DNA of 64,000 nt. Origin: Rothia amarae. GTDB taxonomy: Bacteria > Actinomycetota > Actinomycetes > Actinomycetales > Micrococcaceae. A program made the position numbers and the translations under genes. The first letter of the stretch is position 1; each line of letters opens with the position of its first letter. Below the pieces are notes generated by a model. It made no database searches and was not told the DNA's origin. It saw only the letters and a program-made list of their open reading frames with translations. Location: positions 186,001 through 250,000 of the forward strand of contig NZ_CP061538.1 in assembly GCF_014705945.2 (NCBI RefSeq). The letters are read 5' to 3'. Below, piece after piece: positions 31,783 to 41,149 of this stretch.

Positions 31783-32973
31783 ATGCTCGACACTAAGCAC
31801 CTGTTTCCGATTACGCTCTCTTCTTCTGCCCCGGCATATTCGGCGATTGTGACGGCGCCGATTATCGTGAGTATGTGTGGGCTGTGGTCGATTGGTATTT
31901 ACCTGGTTGCTGCGGCTCTTTCCTGGTACGTATCGACAGCTTATGAGCGCAATACTGCGGTTCACCCTGACCGCGGCACCGTGTACTCGTGGAATACCGG
32001 TGCGTTTGCCTGGCTGAATGGTTATGCGCTGGCGGTCACCGGCATCGTGGCAACCAGCGGGTTGGCGTATGTGGCGGCAACGGGTCTACTTTCGCTCTTC
32101 GGAGTATCCAGTATGACGGCGGCGCTCATCCTCGGTGCGGTAATGATTGCTCTGGCTCAGGTGCTCAACAACATTTCTTTGAAAGTCACTAGCGTGGTGC
32201 AGATTCTTGCCCTCATTGCGCATATCGCTGCGGGTATAGCGCTGATTGTGCTGATGTTCGTTGCTGACCAAGCACCTATCCAGCCCGCTCTGACCTTTGC
32301 AGGAATCATTGAAGGGTTGCTCATCGCGGTTTTTGCTTTCTGGGGGTTCGATACAGCTTTTGCGCTCGCAGAGGAGTCCGACACCGGTGCGCCCAGGACT
32401 GCCTCACGGCTGTCGATCATCACCATGACCATCACGTTCGTGCTGGTGGCAGTGGTTATTTCGCTCTACGGCATCGATGCTGTGGTAACCCACCCGCTGG
32501 TTGTTATCGCCGTCTCGCTCTCTGCCATGATGGCGCTGGGATCGACTCTGCTTCCGACTGTGCGCGGCGTCGAGGCAATGGCGGAGAAGCACGACCTACC
32601 CAACCTCTTCGCTCACGGGCTCAAAGCGGAGGTCACCACCGCCGTCCTGTCTATTGCCATACTTATGCTGGTACTCCTCAACGAGGGGTTCTTCTATGAC
32701 CTCATTGACTGCCTCTCCATATTTGTAGGGTTCTACTATGCCGGAGCAATCTTTGCTCATTACCGTAACGGTGCTGCAAAGAGTGCGCTGGGCATGTTCG
32801 TCCTCATGCTTGCGGTGACTCTTGCGGCGGGTATTTACATGCTGACACCCACCTACGGCAATACCGTTTTCGGGTCGGTGTCAGGCGTGGCAGTGCTTGG
32901 GGGCGCGTTGGCGGTGTTGGGTGTCCTTCTTTATCTGGTGAACCAGGCAGTAAAACCCGCTACCCACAAGTAA
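31783..32973 (+). CDS. Amino-acid/polyamine-type membrane transporter
   Basis: 396 residues, about 12 hydrophobic spans. The first span (FPITLSSSAPAYSAIVTAPI), the TYxWNTGAFAWLNGYALA-like segment and AFWGFDTAFALAEESDTGAP resemble the APC superfamily core. It follows the YgiC-like gene by 37 bp, so it probably carries the substrate or product of that ligase. Start ATG 31783 has a weak ribosome site. Substrate unknown. Confidence 0.82.
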   Translation: MLDTKHLFPITLSSSAPAYSAIVTAPIIVSMCGLWSIGIYLVAAALSWYVSTAYERNTAVHPDRGTVYSWNTGAFAWLNGYALAVTGIVATSGLAYVAATGLLSLFGVSSMTAALILGAVMIALAQVLNNISLKVTSVVQILALIAHIAAGIALIVLMFVADQAPIQPALTFAGIIEGLLIAVFAFWGFDTAFALAEESDTGAPRTASRLSIITMTITFVLVAVVISLYGIDAVVTHPLVVIAVSLSAMMALGSTLLPTVRGVEAMAEKHDLPNLFAHGLKAEVTTAVLSIAILMLVLLNEGFFYDLIDCLSIFVGFYYAGAIFAHYRNGAAKSALGMFVLMLAVTLAAGIYMLTPTYGNTVFGSVSGVAVLGGALAVLGVLLYLVNQAVKPATHK

Positions 32974-32997
32974 CCCCTTTTACCTCGCAACTACTCG

Positions 32998-35706
32998 TTA
33001 GCTGATGTCGCCTCGGTCGATAGCATCGAGCGTCAGCTCCCCGGCATGTGCCACCAGGTTTTTAGCCAGCGGAATTTGATGGGATGCTGACTCAAGAATG
33101 TGCATAAAGTACCCGGCGGTATTGGGAAAAGCAATCAGGTCGCCTACCTGCACCCCCTGGGGGAAGAAGATAGGACGGCGCATAATCACCTCATCTTCAA
33201 TGCAGTAAGCACCTACGAGGAAACCTTCATAGGGTTCGCTTGCCGCCGCCTTTCCCAGAGGGATATGCACGGGGTCAACGAGGTAGTCATCCGAGGTCGT
33301 GCGTAGCTGGGTGCGGTTCATCTCTAGCCCCACCAGCGGTAACCCGTCGCTACGTTCCTTGATGAATGCGACTTTGGCAATAATCGCACCGCACCCGTCG
33401 AGCACGCTACGACCCGGTTCTACGTGCAAACGCAAGCCTAATTCGCCAACTTTTGCACCGGCGGGGGAGCCGAGAACCTCCTCTAACCACTGCTCCCGCA
33501 CGGGACCCTGGTGGAAGGGGTAAAAGTTCTTGAGCGGGTCGGCTTTCCAGGTAAAGGGGGCGATATCACCCTGGTTTTGTGCGTGCAAAGCCTGCTTGAA
33601 ATTATCCCACTGGTCGGCATCATCCAGATAGCTCATGGGCACTCCACCGCCCATATCGATGAACTCAGGAGCATGCCCTGCTGCGCGCAATTCTTCGATG
33701 AGGTCGGTTGCCTCGTGTAGCGCATCAATGCGATCTTGGGCGCTGTAACCATGTAAATGCAGATGCAAACCTGCCACTTGCACGTGCGGATGGGGCTGGG
33801 AGAGATAGGCGAGCCAAACTTCTGACCGCTCACCAAAACGCGTGGGCATAAAACGCTGGGGGTCTGGCGCTAGGCGGGGTGCAACCCGCACGCCATTATC
33901 ACCGGCAAGCGCGATAATCCGGTCAAATTCTGCGCAGGTATCAACGGAAATCGTCACGTTATTATCGATTGCTAACTGCAGTAATTGATCGGTCTTGATG
34001 GCGGCGGAAAGGATGATGCGTTCGCCGGGCATACCGGTTGCTAGAACCTGAGATAGTTCGCGGTAACTTGCTACATCTACTCCATGCCCTTCATCGCGAA
34101 CACGTTCCACGAAAGTGAGTGCTTTGTTGGCTTTGCGTGCGAAGAATATGCGAACGTCCACGCCGTGGTGTTCTCCTGCTTGGGTGAGCTGGCGGCAGTT
34201 GCGCACCAGCGGGTCGGAGTTGAGAATATTCAGCGGGCTGGCGTATTCATCGATGGCGTGCTGGAGCTGTTCGGGGTGGTGGAAGAGGTCTTCTGCCCAC
34301 GGTTCTAATCTACCGGTCAGTGGGGGGAGTCCGTAGGCTGTGGAATCCCTGTGCAGCGCGCAAAGAGTTTGGACCCAGCGGGGAATAACGGTGTGCAGGG
34401 TTCGTGAGAGCGAATCGTTGCCCAGTACAAAAGGTTCGCTCATGCGCCCGGCAAAGGCGAAACGGGTTTGCCCGGGAAGCATACCGTCGGGCTGGATTTT
34501 TACCGTGACGGGCGAATCGGTGGGCGCTTGCTCTGACGCAACATTGTGGAGCACCTGCGCCCCGAGTGTCCCTGGCGAAATTCCGGGTGTTGCCAGGACG
34601 GCGTCGACCCAGATATCTGCCGGGCAACCCTCGGTGGAGGCAAGAAAAGAGAAATCCACCAATCCCGCATCAACCAGAGCAAGAACTTTGCGTACTTGCT
34701 GAGCAGGAGGACCAAAAGCGAAAGGCTCCAGGGTACGGGTAAGCTCATAGAATTCTTGACTCTCGGCAAGGTCGCTGAAAGAGACTCGCCGAACAATCGC
34801 CGGGTAGAGTTCTCGCCATGCCAAGCCCACAGACTGTTGGGGACGGCGAGGGTTCGCCAGCGATTGCGCTAATTCGTCGGCGGGATTGCTTGAGGGGGCG
34901 AGCATATCCCAGGTGAACTCTTGCCCCGATACGGCGTTCGCTGCCTGAACGAGGAGATTTTTCAGCTCGTCTACTGAAGTGATACGGGGAATTTTCCGCT
35001 CCAATTTCTTGAGAATGACCTCCTCTGCTGCGGTGACGGGTTCTGGCTTGACCTGAATGAACCGCCCCGAGCGAGAGGTGGGGTACATGCGGGTCGGCTC
35101 CTCACCGCTTGGCTGATACCCGTTGGCAGTAAAACGCCCGCCGCGCCCGGCAGTGAGAGCCAGCATCGCATCAATGGAGGTCAGTGCTGCGCCTCGAATA
35201 CCCACCTGTGCCCCTGCGGCGACGCGGGAAAGCCCAGTGAATGGGTCAAGCATTCCCCGAGGGTGGAGGGCGGGTTCATGACCGGTGGCAAGCAGGACGT
35301 GCTCGAATCCCTCTAGCTCCGCCAGATTCTCTACCGCGCGTCGTTCAAACTCTACCGTGCATCGTGAAGGCAGGTTCTCTACAGCATTTTGCCACGAGGC
35401 ATGAAGGAATTTCCCGACGGTCGCGCGGGCGGGGAACTCGTTGAGTGGCTCTGCCTCATCTAGAACATCGCGCCGAAAATCATCCAGCGTACCCAGGGCA
35501 GTCCGAACCGCTGAGGATCGTACGTTGATGACCAAATCGTTTGGCTGGTCTATAGAGTAAGCGGCGCCATACCCCAGCGGTCGAGGATCAAAAACAGTGA
35601 TGCGGAAACTGAGATGGTGCAGCAGGCTTGCTCGGCTGAGCTCCTCCACCGCCCACAATCCGCGCGGGCCGGCACCTATTATGGCGATTGAAACTGAGTC
35701 CGTCAT
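32998..35706 (-). CDS. FAD/NAD(P)-binding protein fused to a fold-III PLP decarboxylase
   Basis: 902 residues in two parts. Residues 1-440 are an FAD-NAD(P)-binding domain (SIAIIGAGPRGLWAVEELSR, GYGAAYSIDQPNDLVINVRS, EFLHA-like patch). From about 490 an ornithine/diaminopimelate-type PLP decarboxylase follows: FFARKANK with the PLP Lys525, VDVASYRELSQVLATGMPGE, LHLHGY, RLHVEPGRSVLDGCGA and GAYCIEDEVIMRRPIF. Y4yA-type decarboxylases with unknown substrates are the nearest group. It is 46 bp downstream of the SbnA-like gene, so it is probably one operon. The likely product is an oxidised, decarboxylated amino acid; the chemistry is not known. Confidence 0.85.
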   Translation of the reverse strand: MTDSVSIAIIGAGPRGLWAVEELSRASLLHHLSFRITVFDPRPLGYGAAYSIDQPNDLVINVRSSAVRTALGTLDDFRRDVLDEAEPLNEFPARATVGKFLHASWQNAVENLPSRCTVEFERRAVENLAELEGFEHVLLATGHEPALHPRGMLDPFTGLSRVAAGAQVGIRGAALTSIDAMLALTAGRGGRFTANGYQPSGEEPTRMYPTSRSGRFIQVKPEPVTAAEEVILKKLERKIPRITSVDELKNLLVQAANAVSGQEFTWDMLAPSSNPADELAQSLANPRRPQQSVGLAWRELYPAIVRRVSFSDLAESQEFYELTRTLEPFAFGPPAQQVRKVLALVDAGLVDFSFLASTEGCPADIWVDAVLATPGISPGTLGAQVLHNVASEQAPTDSPVTVKIQPDGMLPGQTRFAFAGRMSEPFVLGNDSLSRTLHTVIPRWVQTLCALHRDSTAYGLPPLTGRLEPWAEDLFHHPEQLQHAIDEYASPLNILNSDPLVRNCRQLTQAGEHHGVDVRIFFARKANKALTFVERVRDEGHGVDVASYRELSQVLATGMPGERIILSAAIKTDQLLQLAIDNNVTISVDTCAEFDRIIALAGDNGVRVAPRLAPDPQRFMPTRFGERSEVWLAYLSQPHPHVQVAGLHLHLHGYSAQDRIDALHEATDLIEELRAAGHAPEFIDMGGGVPMSYLDDADQWDNFKQALHAQNQGDIAPFTWKADPLKNFYPFHQGPVREQWLEEVLGSPAGAKVGELGLRLHVEPGRSVLDGCGAIIAKVAFIKERSDGLPLVGLEMNRTQLRTTSDDYLVDPVHIPLGKAAASEPYEGFLVGAYCIEDEVIMRRPIFFPQGVQVGDLIAFPNTAGYFMHILESASHQIPLAKNLVAHAGELTLDAIDRGDIS

Positions 35707-35752
35707 GGTGTCTTTTCTGCTAGTTGAGGGATGTCTGGAAAGGCGAGCGGGA

Positions 35753-36736
35753 CTAGGAAGGATCAGCGGGGGAGAGATTCTCCTCTACCCACTGATCGTT
35801 GTAGATAGTGCCCGTGTAGGCGGTACCGCCGTCGTGAAGAATGACGACGACGTCCTCGCCGGGGGCAAACTGCTCAATATCTGCCCGAACCGCTGCCATC
35901 ACTGCACCGCCGGAGGCGCCGGGCAAAATCGCTTCGGCGCGTGCCAGCTCGCGGGCTTGCTCTACCGCACGGTCAGCCGGAATACGGCGCGTTCCGGTAG
36001 GCGTTTGTCGCTGGGAGAGGTCGGTAGCTACCCCTGCCCCGTAACCGGGCAAGAGACGTTCGCCGCGAGCGCCACCGTAAAGCACCGACCCTTCGGCGTC
36101 GACCGCGATAACCTGCGTGGGGGCGCCCCGCCGGGTGACTTCGGCAATGCAACCGCCGACTGTCCCGGTGGTTGAAACCGCCACATATACGCGTGCCGGT
36201 GCATGACCTAATGACTCAAAAATCTCTGCCATCGTGCCTTCACTATGTGCCGTGAAAGCCGCCGGATTGGAATACTGATCTAGGTTGATAGAATCGGGAA
36301 ATTCGTCCAGAAGATCCTGAACTTTTTGACGTCGCGCGGTGAGCCAGTCGTGAGTTTTTGGGTCCGGTTCGTTCACTGGGTGCAGTACCCCGCCGTATGC
36401 CTGGATGAGGGCGAGCGTGGTTTCGTTAGTACGCGGATCCACCACACAATGAAACTCAAAGTCGTGCAGAATTGCCTGGCGAGCCAAAGCGATACCCAGG
36501 TTGCCTGAGCTGGATTCAATAACTACGGTTCCCGGGGTGAGCCGCCCGGTGGTTATGGCATCTTTGACCAAGGCGGCTGCAGTGCGGTCCTTCGCGCTTC
36601 CACCAGGGTTAAAGCTTTCTAATTTGGCGAAAATACGGGTGTTTTTGATGCCGTTTTTAGCTTCCCAGCGGCGGAGGCGCACGAGCGGGGTGTTGCCCGT
36701 GACCTCGTCAATATCGTTATAAAGAGGTAAGACCAT
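35753..36736 (-). CDS. PLP-dependent synthase of the cysteine-synthase family (SbnA-like)
   Basis: 327 residues. Fold-II PLP enzyme: GNTPLVRLRRWE, NPGGSAKDRTAAAL with the PLP Lys49, SSSGNLGIALARQAILHDFE and STTGTVGGCIAEVTRRG. Closest in features to SbnA, which joins phosphoserine and glutamate to make N-(1-amino-1-carboxyl-2-ethyl)-glutamate in staphyloferrin biosynthesis, and to cysteine synthase. TAAGAT lies seven bases before the ATG. It is first in a two-gene operon with the FAD-decarboxylase fusion. A metallophore precursor is a plausible product but is not shown. Confidence 0.85.
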   Translation of the reverse strand: MVLPLYNDIDEVTGNTPLVRLRRWEAKNGIKNTRIFAKLESFNPGGSAKDRTAAALVKDAITTGRLTPGTVVIESSSGNLGIALARQAILHDFEFHCVVDPRTNETTLALIQAYGGVLHPVNEPDPKTHDWLTARRQKVQDLLDEFPDSINLDQYSNPAAFTAHSEGTMAEIFESLGHAPARVYVAVSTTGTVGGCIAEVTRRGAPTQVIAVDAEGSVLYGGARGERLLPGYGAGVATDLSQRQTPTGTRRIPADRAVEQARELARAEAILPGASGGAVMAAVRADIEQFAPGEDVVVILHDGGTAYTGTIYNDQWVEENLSPADPS

Positions 36737-36974
36737 ACTCTAAATCTTACGCCGAATATTAATAAGTCTTCTTAGCATAACGCTGAGTGTGAGATGGTGT
36801 AATAAAACTACTGATTTCGAAATACGTTACATAAATCTCCCCTTTTTCGTTGCACATGACATCTCCACCTGCAAACCCCAGCACTGCTGAGTAAACTTGA
36901 GGGCAGTGCAAAAACCAACCCGCCCGCGCGCCCGATACGAAAATCGGCGTGAACGGGCAGCGAAAGGAAGAACT

Positions 36975-38375
36975 GTGTCTGAAGCACGCCCCCTGCGCGT
37001 TGCCGTGATCGGCTCTGGCCCCGCCGGTGTCTACGCCGCGGATATCCTCACCAAATCCAAAGAGGTCAAGGACGGCGACGTCGAAGTTTCCATCGACATT
37101 TTTGATCGCTACCCCGCGCCGTTCGGTCTGATTCGCTACGGCGTTGCCCCTGACCACCCGCGTATTAAGGGCATCATTGGTGCGCTCCACAAAATTATGG
37201 ATCGCGGCGATATTCGCTTCTTCGGCAACGTTGAATACGGCGTGGACGTAACCCTTGAAGAGCTACGCGAACACTACGACGCCATTATCTTCGCAACCGG
37301 TGCTATCAAGGACGCACCCCTGGATATCCCCGGTGCAGACCTGGACGGTTCCTATGGCGCTTCCGACTTCGTCTCCTGGTACGATGCCCACCCCGACTAC
37401 CCCCGCGAATGGCCCCTTAACGCTAAAGAAATTGCGGTACTTGGCAACGGCAACGTAGCACTCGATGTCGCGCGTGTACTTTCCAAGCACGCCGATGACC
37501 TGCTGGTTACCGAGATTCCAGACCATGTCTATGAAGGTCTTAAGGCATCGCCGGTCACTGATGTTCACATCTTCGGACGCCGCGGCCCCGCTCAAATTAA
37601 GTTCACCCCGCTTGAGCTGCGCGAGTTGGCGCACTCCCGCGACGTTGACATCGTGCTCTACGAAGAGGACTTCCAGTTCGACGCCGCCTCCGAAGAGGCC
37701 ATGGAGAACAACGCCCAAATTAAGGTCATGATCAAGGTGCTGCGCGGCTGGCTCGAAGACCAAAAAGAAAACCCCGGCACCGCATCCCGTCGCCTGCACC
37801 TGCACTTCTTGCAGTCACCGGCAGAGATTCTCGGTGAAGACGGCAAGGTCACCGGCCTCAAGATGGAACGCAATGAACTCGACGGCAATGGCGGCATCAA
37901 CGGCACCGGCGAATTCATCGAATACCCCATGCAGGCTGTCTACCGCGCCATCGGCTACTTCGGCTCTGAACTGCCCGATGTTGGTTTCGACCCCAACCGC
38001 GGCGTCATCACCAATGTCGAAGGTCGCGTGACCGATAACGACGGCGAAGCCGTACCCGGGCTCTACGCCACCGGCTGGATCAAGCGCGGTCCCGTTGGTC
38101 TCATCGGTTCCACTAAGTCTGACGCCCTCGAAACGGTCACCCACCTGCTCGAAGACCGCGAAAATCTCTACACCGCCAACGAACCGGCACCCGAGAAATT
38201 CAACGAATTCCTCGACTCTAAAGGCATCGAATACACCACCTGGGAAGGCTGGCACGCACTCGACGCCCACGAGAAGTCTCTGGGCGAAGCAGCGCTGGAC
38301 GCCTTAGGTCAGCCGCGTAAGCGCGTGAAGGTGACAGACCGCGACGAAATGGTACGTATCTCGCGCGGACGTTAA
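36975..38375 (+). CDS. fprA: Ferredoxin/adrenodoxin-type NADP reductase
   Basis: 466 residues from GTG 36975 (ribosome site AAGGAAG). FAD site VAVIGSGPAGVYAADILTK; NADP site VLGNGNVALDVARVLSK; GRRGPAQIKFTPLELRELAH and the end GWIKRGPVGLIGSTKSDALE are the FprA type signature. Transfers electrons between NADPH and ferredoxin, a partner of P450 and iron-sulfur enzymes in actinobacteria. It is divergent from the SbnA-like gene and ends before a long hairpin facing the lactone oxidase. Confidence 0.96.
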   Translation: MSEARPLRVAVIGSGPAGVYAADILTKSKEVKDGDVEVSIDIFDRYPAPFGLIRYGVAPDHPRIKGIIGALHKIMDRGDIRFFGNVEYGVDVTLEELREHYDAIIFATGAIKDAPLDIPGADLDGSYGASDFVSWYDAHPDYPREWPLNAKEIAVLGNGNVALDVARVLSKHADDLLVTEIPDHVYEGLKASPVTDVHIFGRRGPAQIKFTPLELRELAHSRDVDIVLYEEDFQFDAASEEAMENNAQIKVMIKVLRGWLEDQKENPGTASRRLHLHFLQSPAEILGEDGKVTGLKMERNELDGNGGINGTGEFIEYPMQAVYRAIGYFGSELPDVGFDPNRGVITNVEGRVTDNDGEAVPGLYATGWIKRGPVGLIGSTKSDALETVTHLLEDRENLYTANEPAPEKFNEFLDSKGIEYTTWEGWHALDAHEKSLGEAALDALGQPRKRVKVTDRDEMVRISRGR

Positions 38376-38415
38376 GAGAGAGGAGCGAAAGTCAACTACC
38401 GTTCCAGCTCAAACA

Positions 38416-38492
38416 TTAATGCTTTTAGCCCGCCCGATTGTTTTTGAGAACGCTATGGTTTTCGAAAACACAGGGCGGGCTAAAAGCGTTAA
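38416..38492. terminator. Long hairpin between convergent genes
   Basis: Arms 38416-38435 and 38473-38492 are 20 bases with one mismatch, loop 37 bases. It lies 41 bp after fprA and 110 bp after the end of the lactone oxidase gene. No U-tract; terminator role by position. Confidence 0.75.
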
Positions 38493-38601
38493 AACTCGCA
38501 AGTCGCCGCAGCTAACTTCCGCTCCCGGGTGATGAAGTGGGCAGGTGGGAGTGTCGTCGTTTTAACTCGGACGTCGGGGCAACATTCCAGGCCCTATTTC
38601 G

Positions 38602-39960
38602 TTAGCCAATCAGCACTTTCTCCAAGTAGGGGTTCAAGAAGATTCCCTGCGGGTCCATCTCCTGGCGCAGCGCCGTAAATGTCTCAAATTCCGGGTAGAG
38701 CTTGCGCAACTGCGCGGCGTCCTGCGTATGAATCTGCCCCCAATGAGGGCGTCCCCCATGATGCATGAAAATTTTTTCCAGCCCCTCAAAATATTCTTCA
38801 AAGGGCCGACGCCAATACTCACGCGCCGAAATGTAGACTGTCTCTCGCCCAAAAGCGGGGGATAGTGGAATATCATCTGCTGCAGATGTTCGCACCACGA
38901 GCGGGAATCCCGTCTGGATTTTTTCTTCGCTTAGGTGGGCGCGCACGTCCTTCATCACTGCCTGAAATTCTGCAATATCGAAGGCGTATTCCATGTTGTT
39001 CTGGTGCACAGTGCGGTTCTGCCCAAAAACGGAAGGAGCCAAATCGGCGTAGCGGCGGTTGCCCTTACCCCAGTTCGATACCTTGTTCAGCATGCCCTGA
39101 CTAGGGGGAAGAGTTGCTCCCACTATGTTCATGATTTCAAAAACGCCGTTATTGAGTACGTAGTCACCCCCGTGGCGTCGCGCCTGAGAAAGACGGGCAT
39201 GGGGAGCCATGTATCCCTCTGTTAGTAGAGGCAGGCGGGTCAGACGGCGCGTACGCACCTCTTTTGATCCCGGGAACCAGGAAAATTCATAGTGGTCTGC
39301 CCCGCGCGAGCGGTCTTCAAACACAGGGACGATATCGGAGTAGTGTCGCCCGCGTTCAGAAGCATGAAGCCGAAAGAGTGGGACTACGCGGAAGGTCAGC
39401 GATACCAGCACGCCCAGTGCGCCAAGCCCCACCAGGGAGGCACGGAAAATTTCGGGGTGGGAGGTTTCAGAGCATTCGAGTAAATCACCGGTTGCGGTAA
39501 TCAGCTTCAGACTGGTCACTTGTGTGGAGAACCCGCCAAACCCTAGCCCCGTACCGTGGGTTCCGGTGGAGACCGCTCCTGCAAGAGTCTGCTGGTCAAG
39601 GCGTCCCAGGTTTTCAAAGGCAAGGTTGTAGCTCAGCAGGATTCGGTTGGCGTCGCGTACCGTGGTGCCAGCAAGGAATGTGGCTGTGGATTGATCTGTA
39701 TCGACATCCACTACTCCTGTCAGATATTCCAGGCTCATCATCGTTTCAGTGGGTTGAGCGATGGCAGAGGAACTCTTGGAGGCACCCACCACCTTGAAAC
39801 GCTGATCGGTCGAGGCGCAGTAAGCAACGAATTTTTGAAGGTGAGAAAGCGTGCGAGGTTTAAAGACGCGGGAGGGCGTGGAAATATGCCGGTTACCCCA
39901 GGTTTTCCATGCGTGCTGCGATGCTTCTGCAGTATCTTCTGATGTCTTCAGATGCGTCAT
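38602..39960 (-). CDS. FAD-linked sugar-1,4-lactone oxidase (D-arabinono-lactone oxidase type)
   Basis: 452 residues. N-terminal FAD-binding PCMH domain (SRVFKPRTLSHLQKFVAYCA, TLAGAVSTGTHGTGLGFGG) and C-terminal ALO domain with HWGQIHTQ and FLNPYLEKVL. The family oxidises aldonolactones such as L-gulono- or D-arabinono-lactone to ascorbate-type products and H2O2. Mycobacterial and Micrococcaceae members are known; the role in this organism is not. It is on its own, convergent with fprA across a hairpin. Confidence 0.9.
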   Translation of the reverse strand: MTHLKTSEDTAEASQHAWKTWGNRHISTPSRVFKPRTLSHLQKFVAYCASTDQRFKVVGASKSSSAIAQPTETMMSLEYLTGVVDVDTDQSTATFLAGTTVRDANRILLSYNLAFENLGRLDQQTLAGAVSTGTHGTGLGFGGFSTQVTSLKLITATGDLLECSETSHPEIFRASLVGLGALGVLVSLTFRVVPLFRLHASERGRHYSDIVPVFEDRSRGADHYEFSWFPGSKEVRTRRLTRLPLLTEGYMAPHARLSQARRHGGDYVLNNGVFEIMNIVGATLPPSQGMLNKVSNWGKGNRRYADLAPSVFGQNRTVHQNNMEYAFDIAEFQAVMKDVRAHLSEEKIQTGFPLVVRTSAADDIPLSPAFGRETVYISAREYWRRPFEEYFEGLEKIFMHHGGRPHWGQIHTQDAAQLRKLYPEFETFTALRQEMDPQGIFLNPYLEKVLIG

Positions 39961-40230
39961 TGCTACTCCCTATAGTGCGTTGATGGTGAGTCTATTTTCT
40001 CACTGTGTGCTAGAAACTACCCGAATATTTCCTGAAAAGAAAACTCTGAGTCCGGTGTAGTTTCTATAACTTTGAGGGAGTTAAAGTCACGATTTTATAA
40101 AGATTTTGAGGTTCTTCATTACGGTTGTACAACAATAATGGGTTCTCGTCTAAAAAGGTGGAGTTATTTCTCAAAACATGATGTGGTTGAAATATAGACA
40201 AGTTCACAGCCGCTCAGGCGAGGAGGAAAA

Positions 40231-40896
40231 ATGTTCACTTCAACCCGTTTTGCACAACGTGCCGGTGCTGTTGCTGGTGTGGCTACTTTACTGGGATTCG
40301 GTCTAGTAGCTCCTGCTCAGGCAGCCCCGGAGGCGCCGGTTGATTCTCCCGCCGGTTCCTTACAACCTGCTGGCGATGTGCCCCCTACCTTTGGTGATCC
40401 GCTCACCACTCAGCTGTGCGGGGTCTCAGGCGATGGCCTAGCAACTTCTGGTTACCTCGAATGCCATCAGCTTTTCCAAAGCGGCGCTTTGTTTTGGAAT
40501 GAGCTGATGGGTGCACATCAGGTACAGGGCGCTATCTATCAGGCGTGGGTCAATGAAGATTCACAGCCTGCCCGAGGAGTGGCTCCTGTGAATCAGCTTC
40601 AACCCACCACTAACGAAATTCCTGTAGCGGACGGCGTCCAACAGAGCTTCTCCTACGCTGACCAGGGGCGAGTGGTTTACTTCTGGTCACCTCAGACGGG
40701 CGCTCACTTTGTAGATGCGGATACCGCAGCTGGTCAGTATTTCCTCAACAATGGCGGGGCTGAAACCCTAGGGTTCCCGACAGGTGAGGTAGTCACTGCT
40801 GCCGATGGTTCTTCCGTTTTGCAGACTTCAGCCGGCACTATTCAGGCTAATTTTGGAGCTAACGGGGAGAGCGCTGGCAATTTCACAGCTTTCTAA
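40231..40896 (+). CDS. Secreted LGFP-repeat protein
   Basis: 221 residues. A Sec signal peptide (MFTSTRFAQRAGAVAGVATL, cleavage after AQA about residue 32) is followed by a Pro-rich linker and one clear LGFP repeat (GGAETLGFPTGEVVTAADGS) with a less clear one before. LGFP repeats are found in envelope proteins of mycolata and other actinobacteria; they probably bind cell-wall material. Two Cys (about 63 and 78) may form a disulfide. ATG 40231 follows GAGGAGG. Expected at the cell surface. Confidence 0.85.
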   Translation: MFTSTRFAQRAGAVAGVATLLGFGLVAPAQAAPEAPVDSPAGSLQPAGDVPPTFGDPLTTQLCGVSGDGLATSGYLECHQLFQSGALFWNELMGAHQVQGAIYQAWVNEDSQPARGVAPVNQLQPTTNEIPVADGVQQSFSYADQGRVVYFWSPQTGAHFVDADTAAGQYFLNNGGAETLGFPTGEVVTAADGSSVLQTSAGTIQANFGANGESAGNFTAF

Positions 40897-40933
40897 ATGA
40901 CCCTCAAAAAATTGTAGTAAACACCGCACTATA

Positions 40934-40995
40934 ACGACGTCGCCCCCTTCTCTCAAAGTCGCCCCCTTCTCTCAAAGAGGAGGGGGTGACGTCGT
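40934..40995 (+). terminator. Hairpin after the LGFP gene with a tandemly duplicated left arm
   Basis: ACGACGTC (40934-40941) pairs with GACGTCGT (40988-40995) and the C-rich block with AGGAGGGGG. The 19-base GTCGCCCCCTTCTCTCAAA occurs twice in tandem (40939-40957 and 40958-40976), so either copy can form the stem. Confidence 0.75.
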
Positions 40996-41149
40996 TTATC
41001 TATTCATCTCTCAAAGAAATCCCAGGTCATAGTGGCGAAACAAGGTACCACTGTGAGGTGAGCCATTCTAGAATGGAGGAAGGACCGGCTCTTGAATTTT
41101 GAGCAAAAGATCAGGGCTGGAATAACCGAAACTAGGCGAGGAGAATTCC

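Noticed and set aside
40939-40976. Tandem repeat as a short CRISPR array
   Set aside because: Only two adjacent copies without spacers, and one arm of a hairpin; no cas genes in the window.
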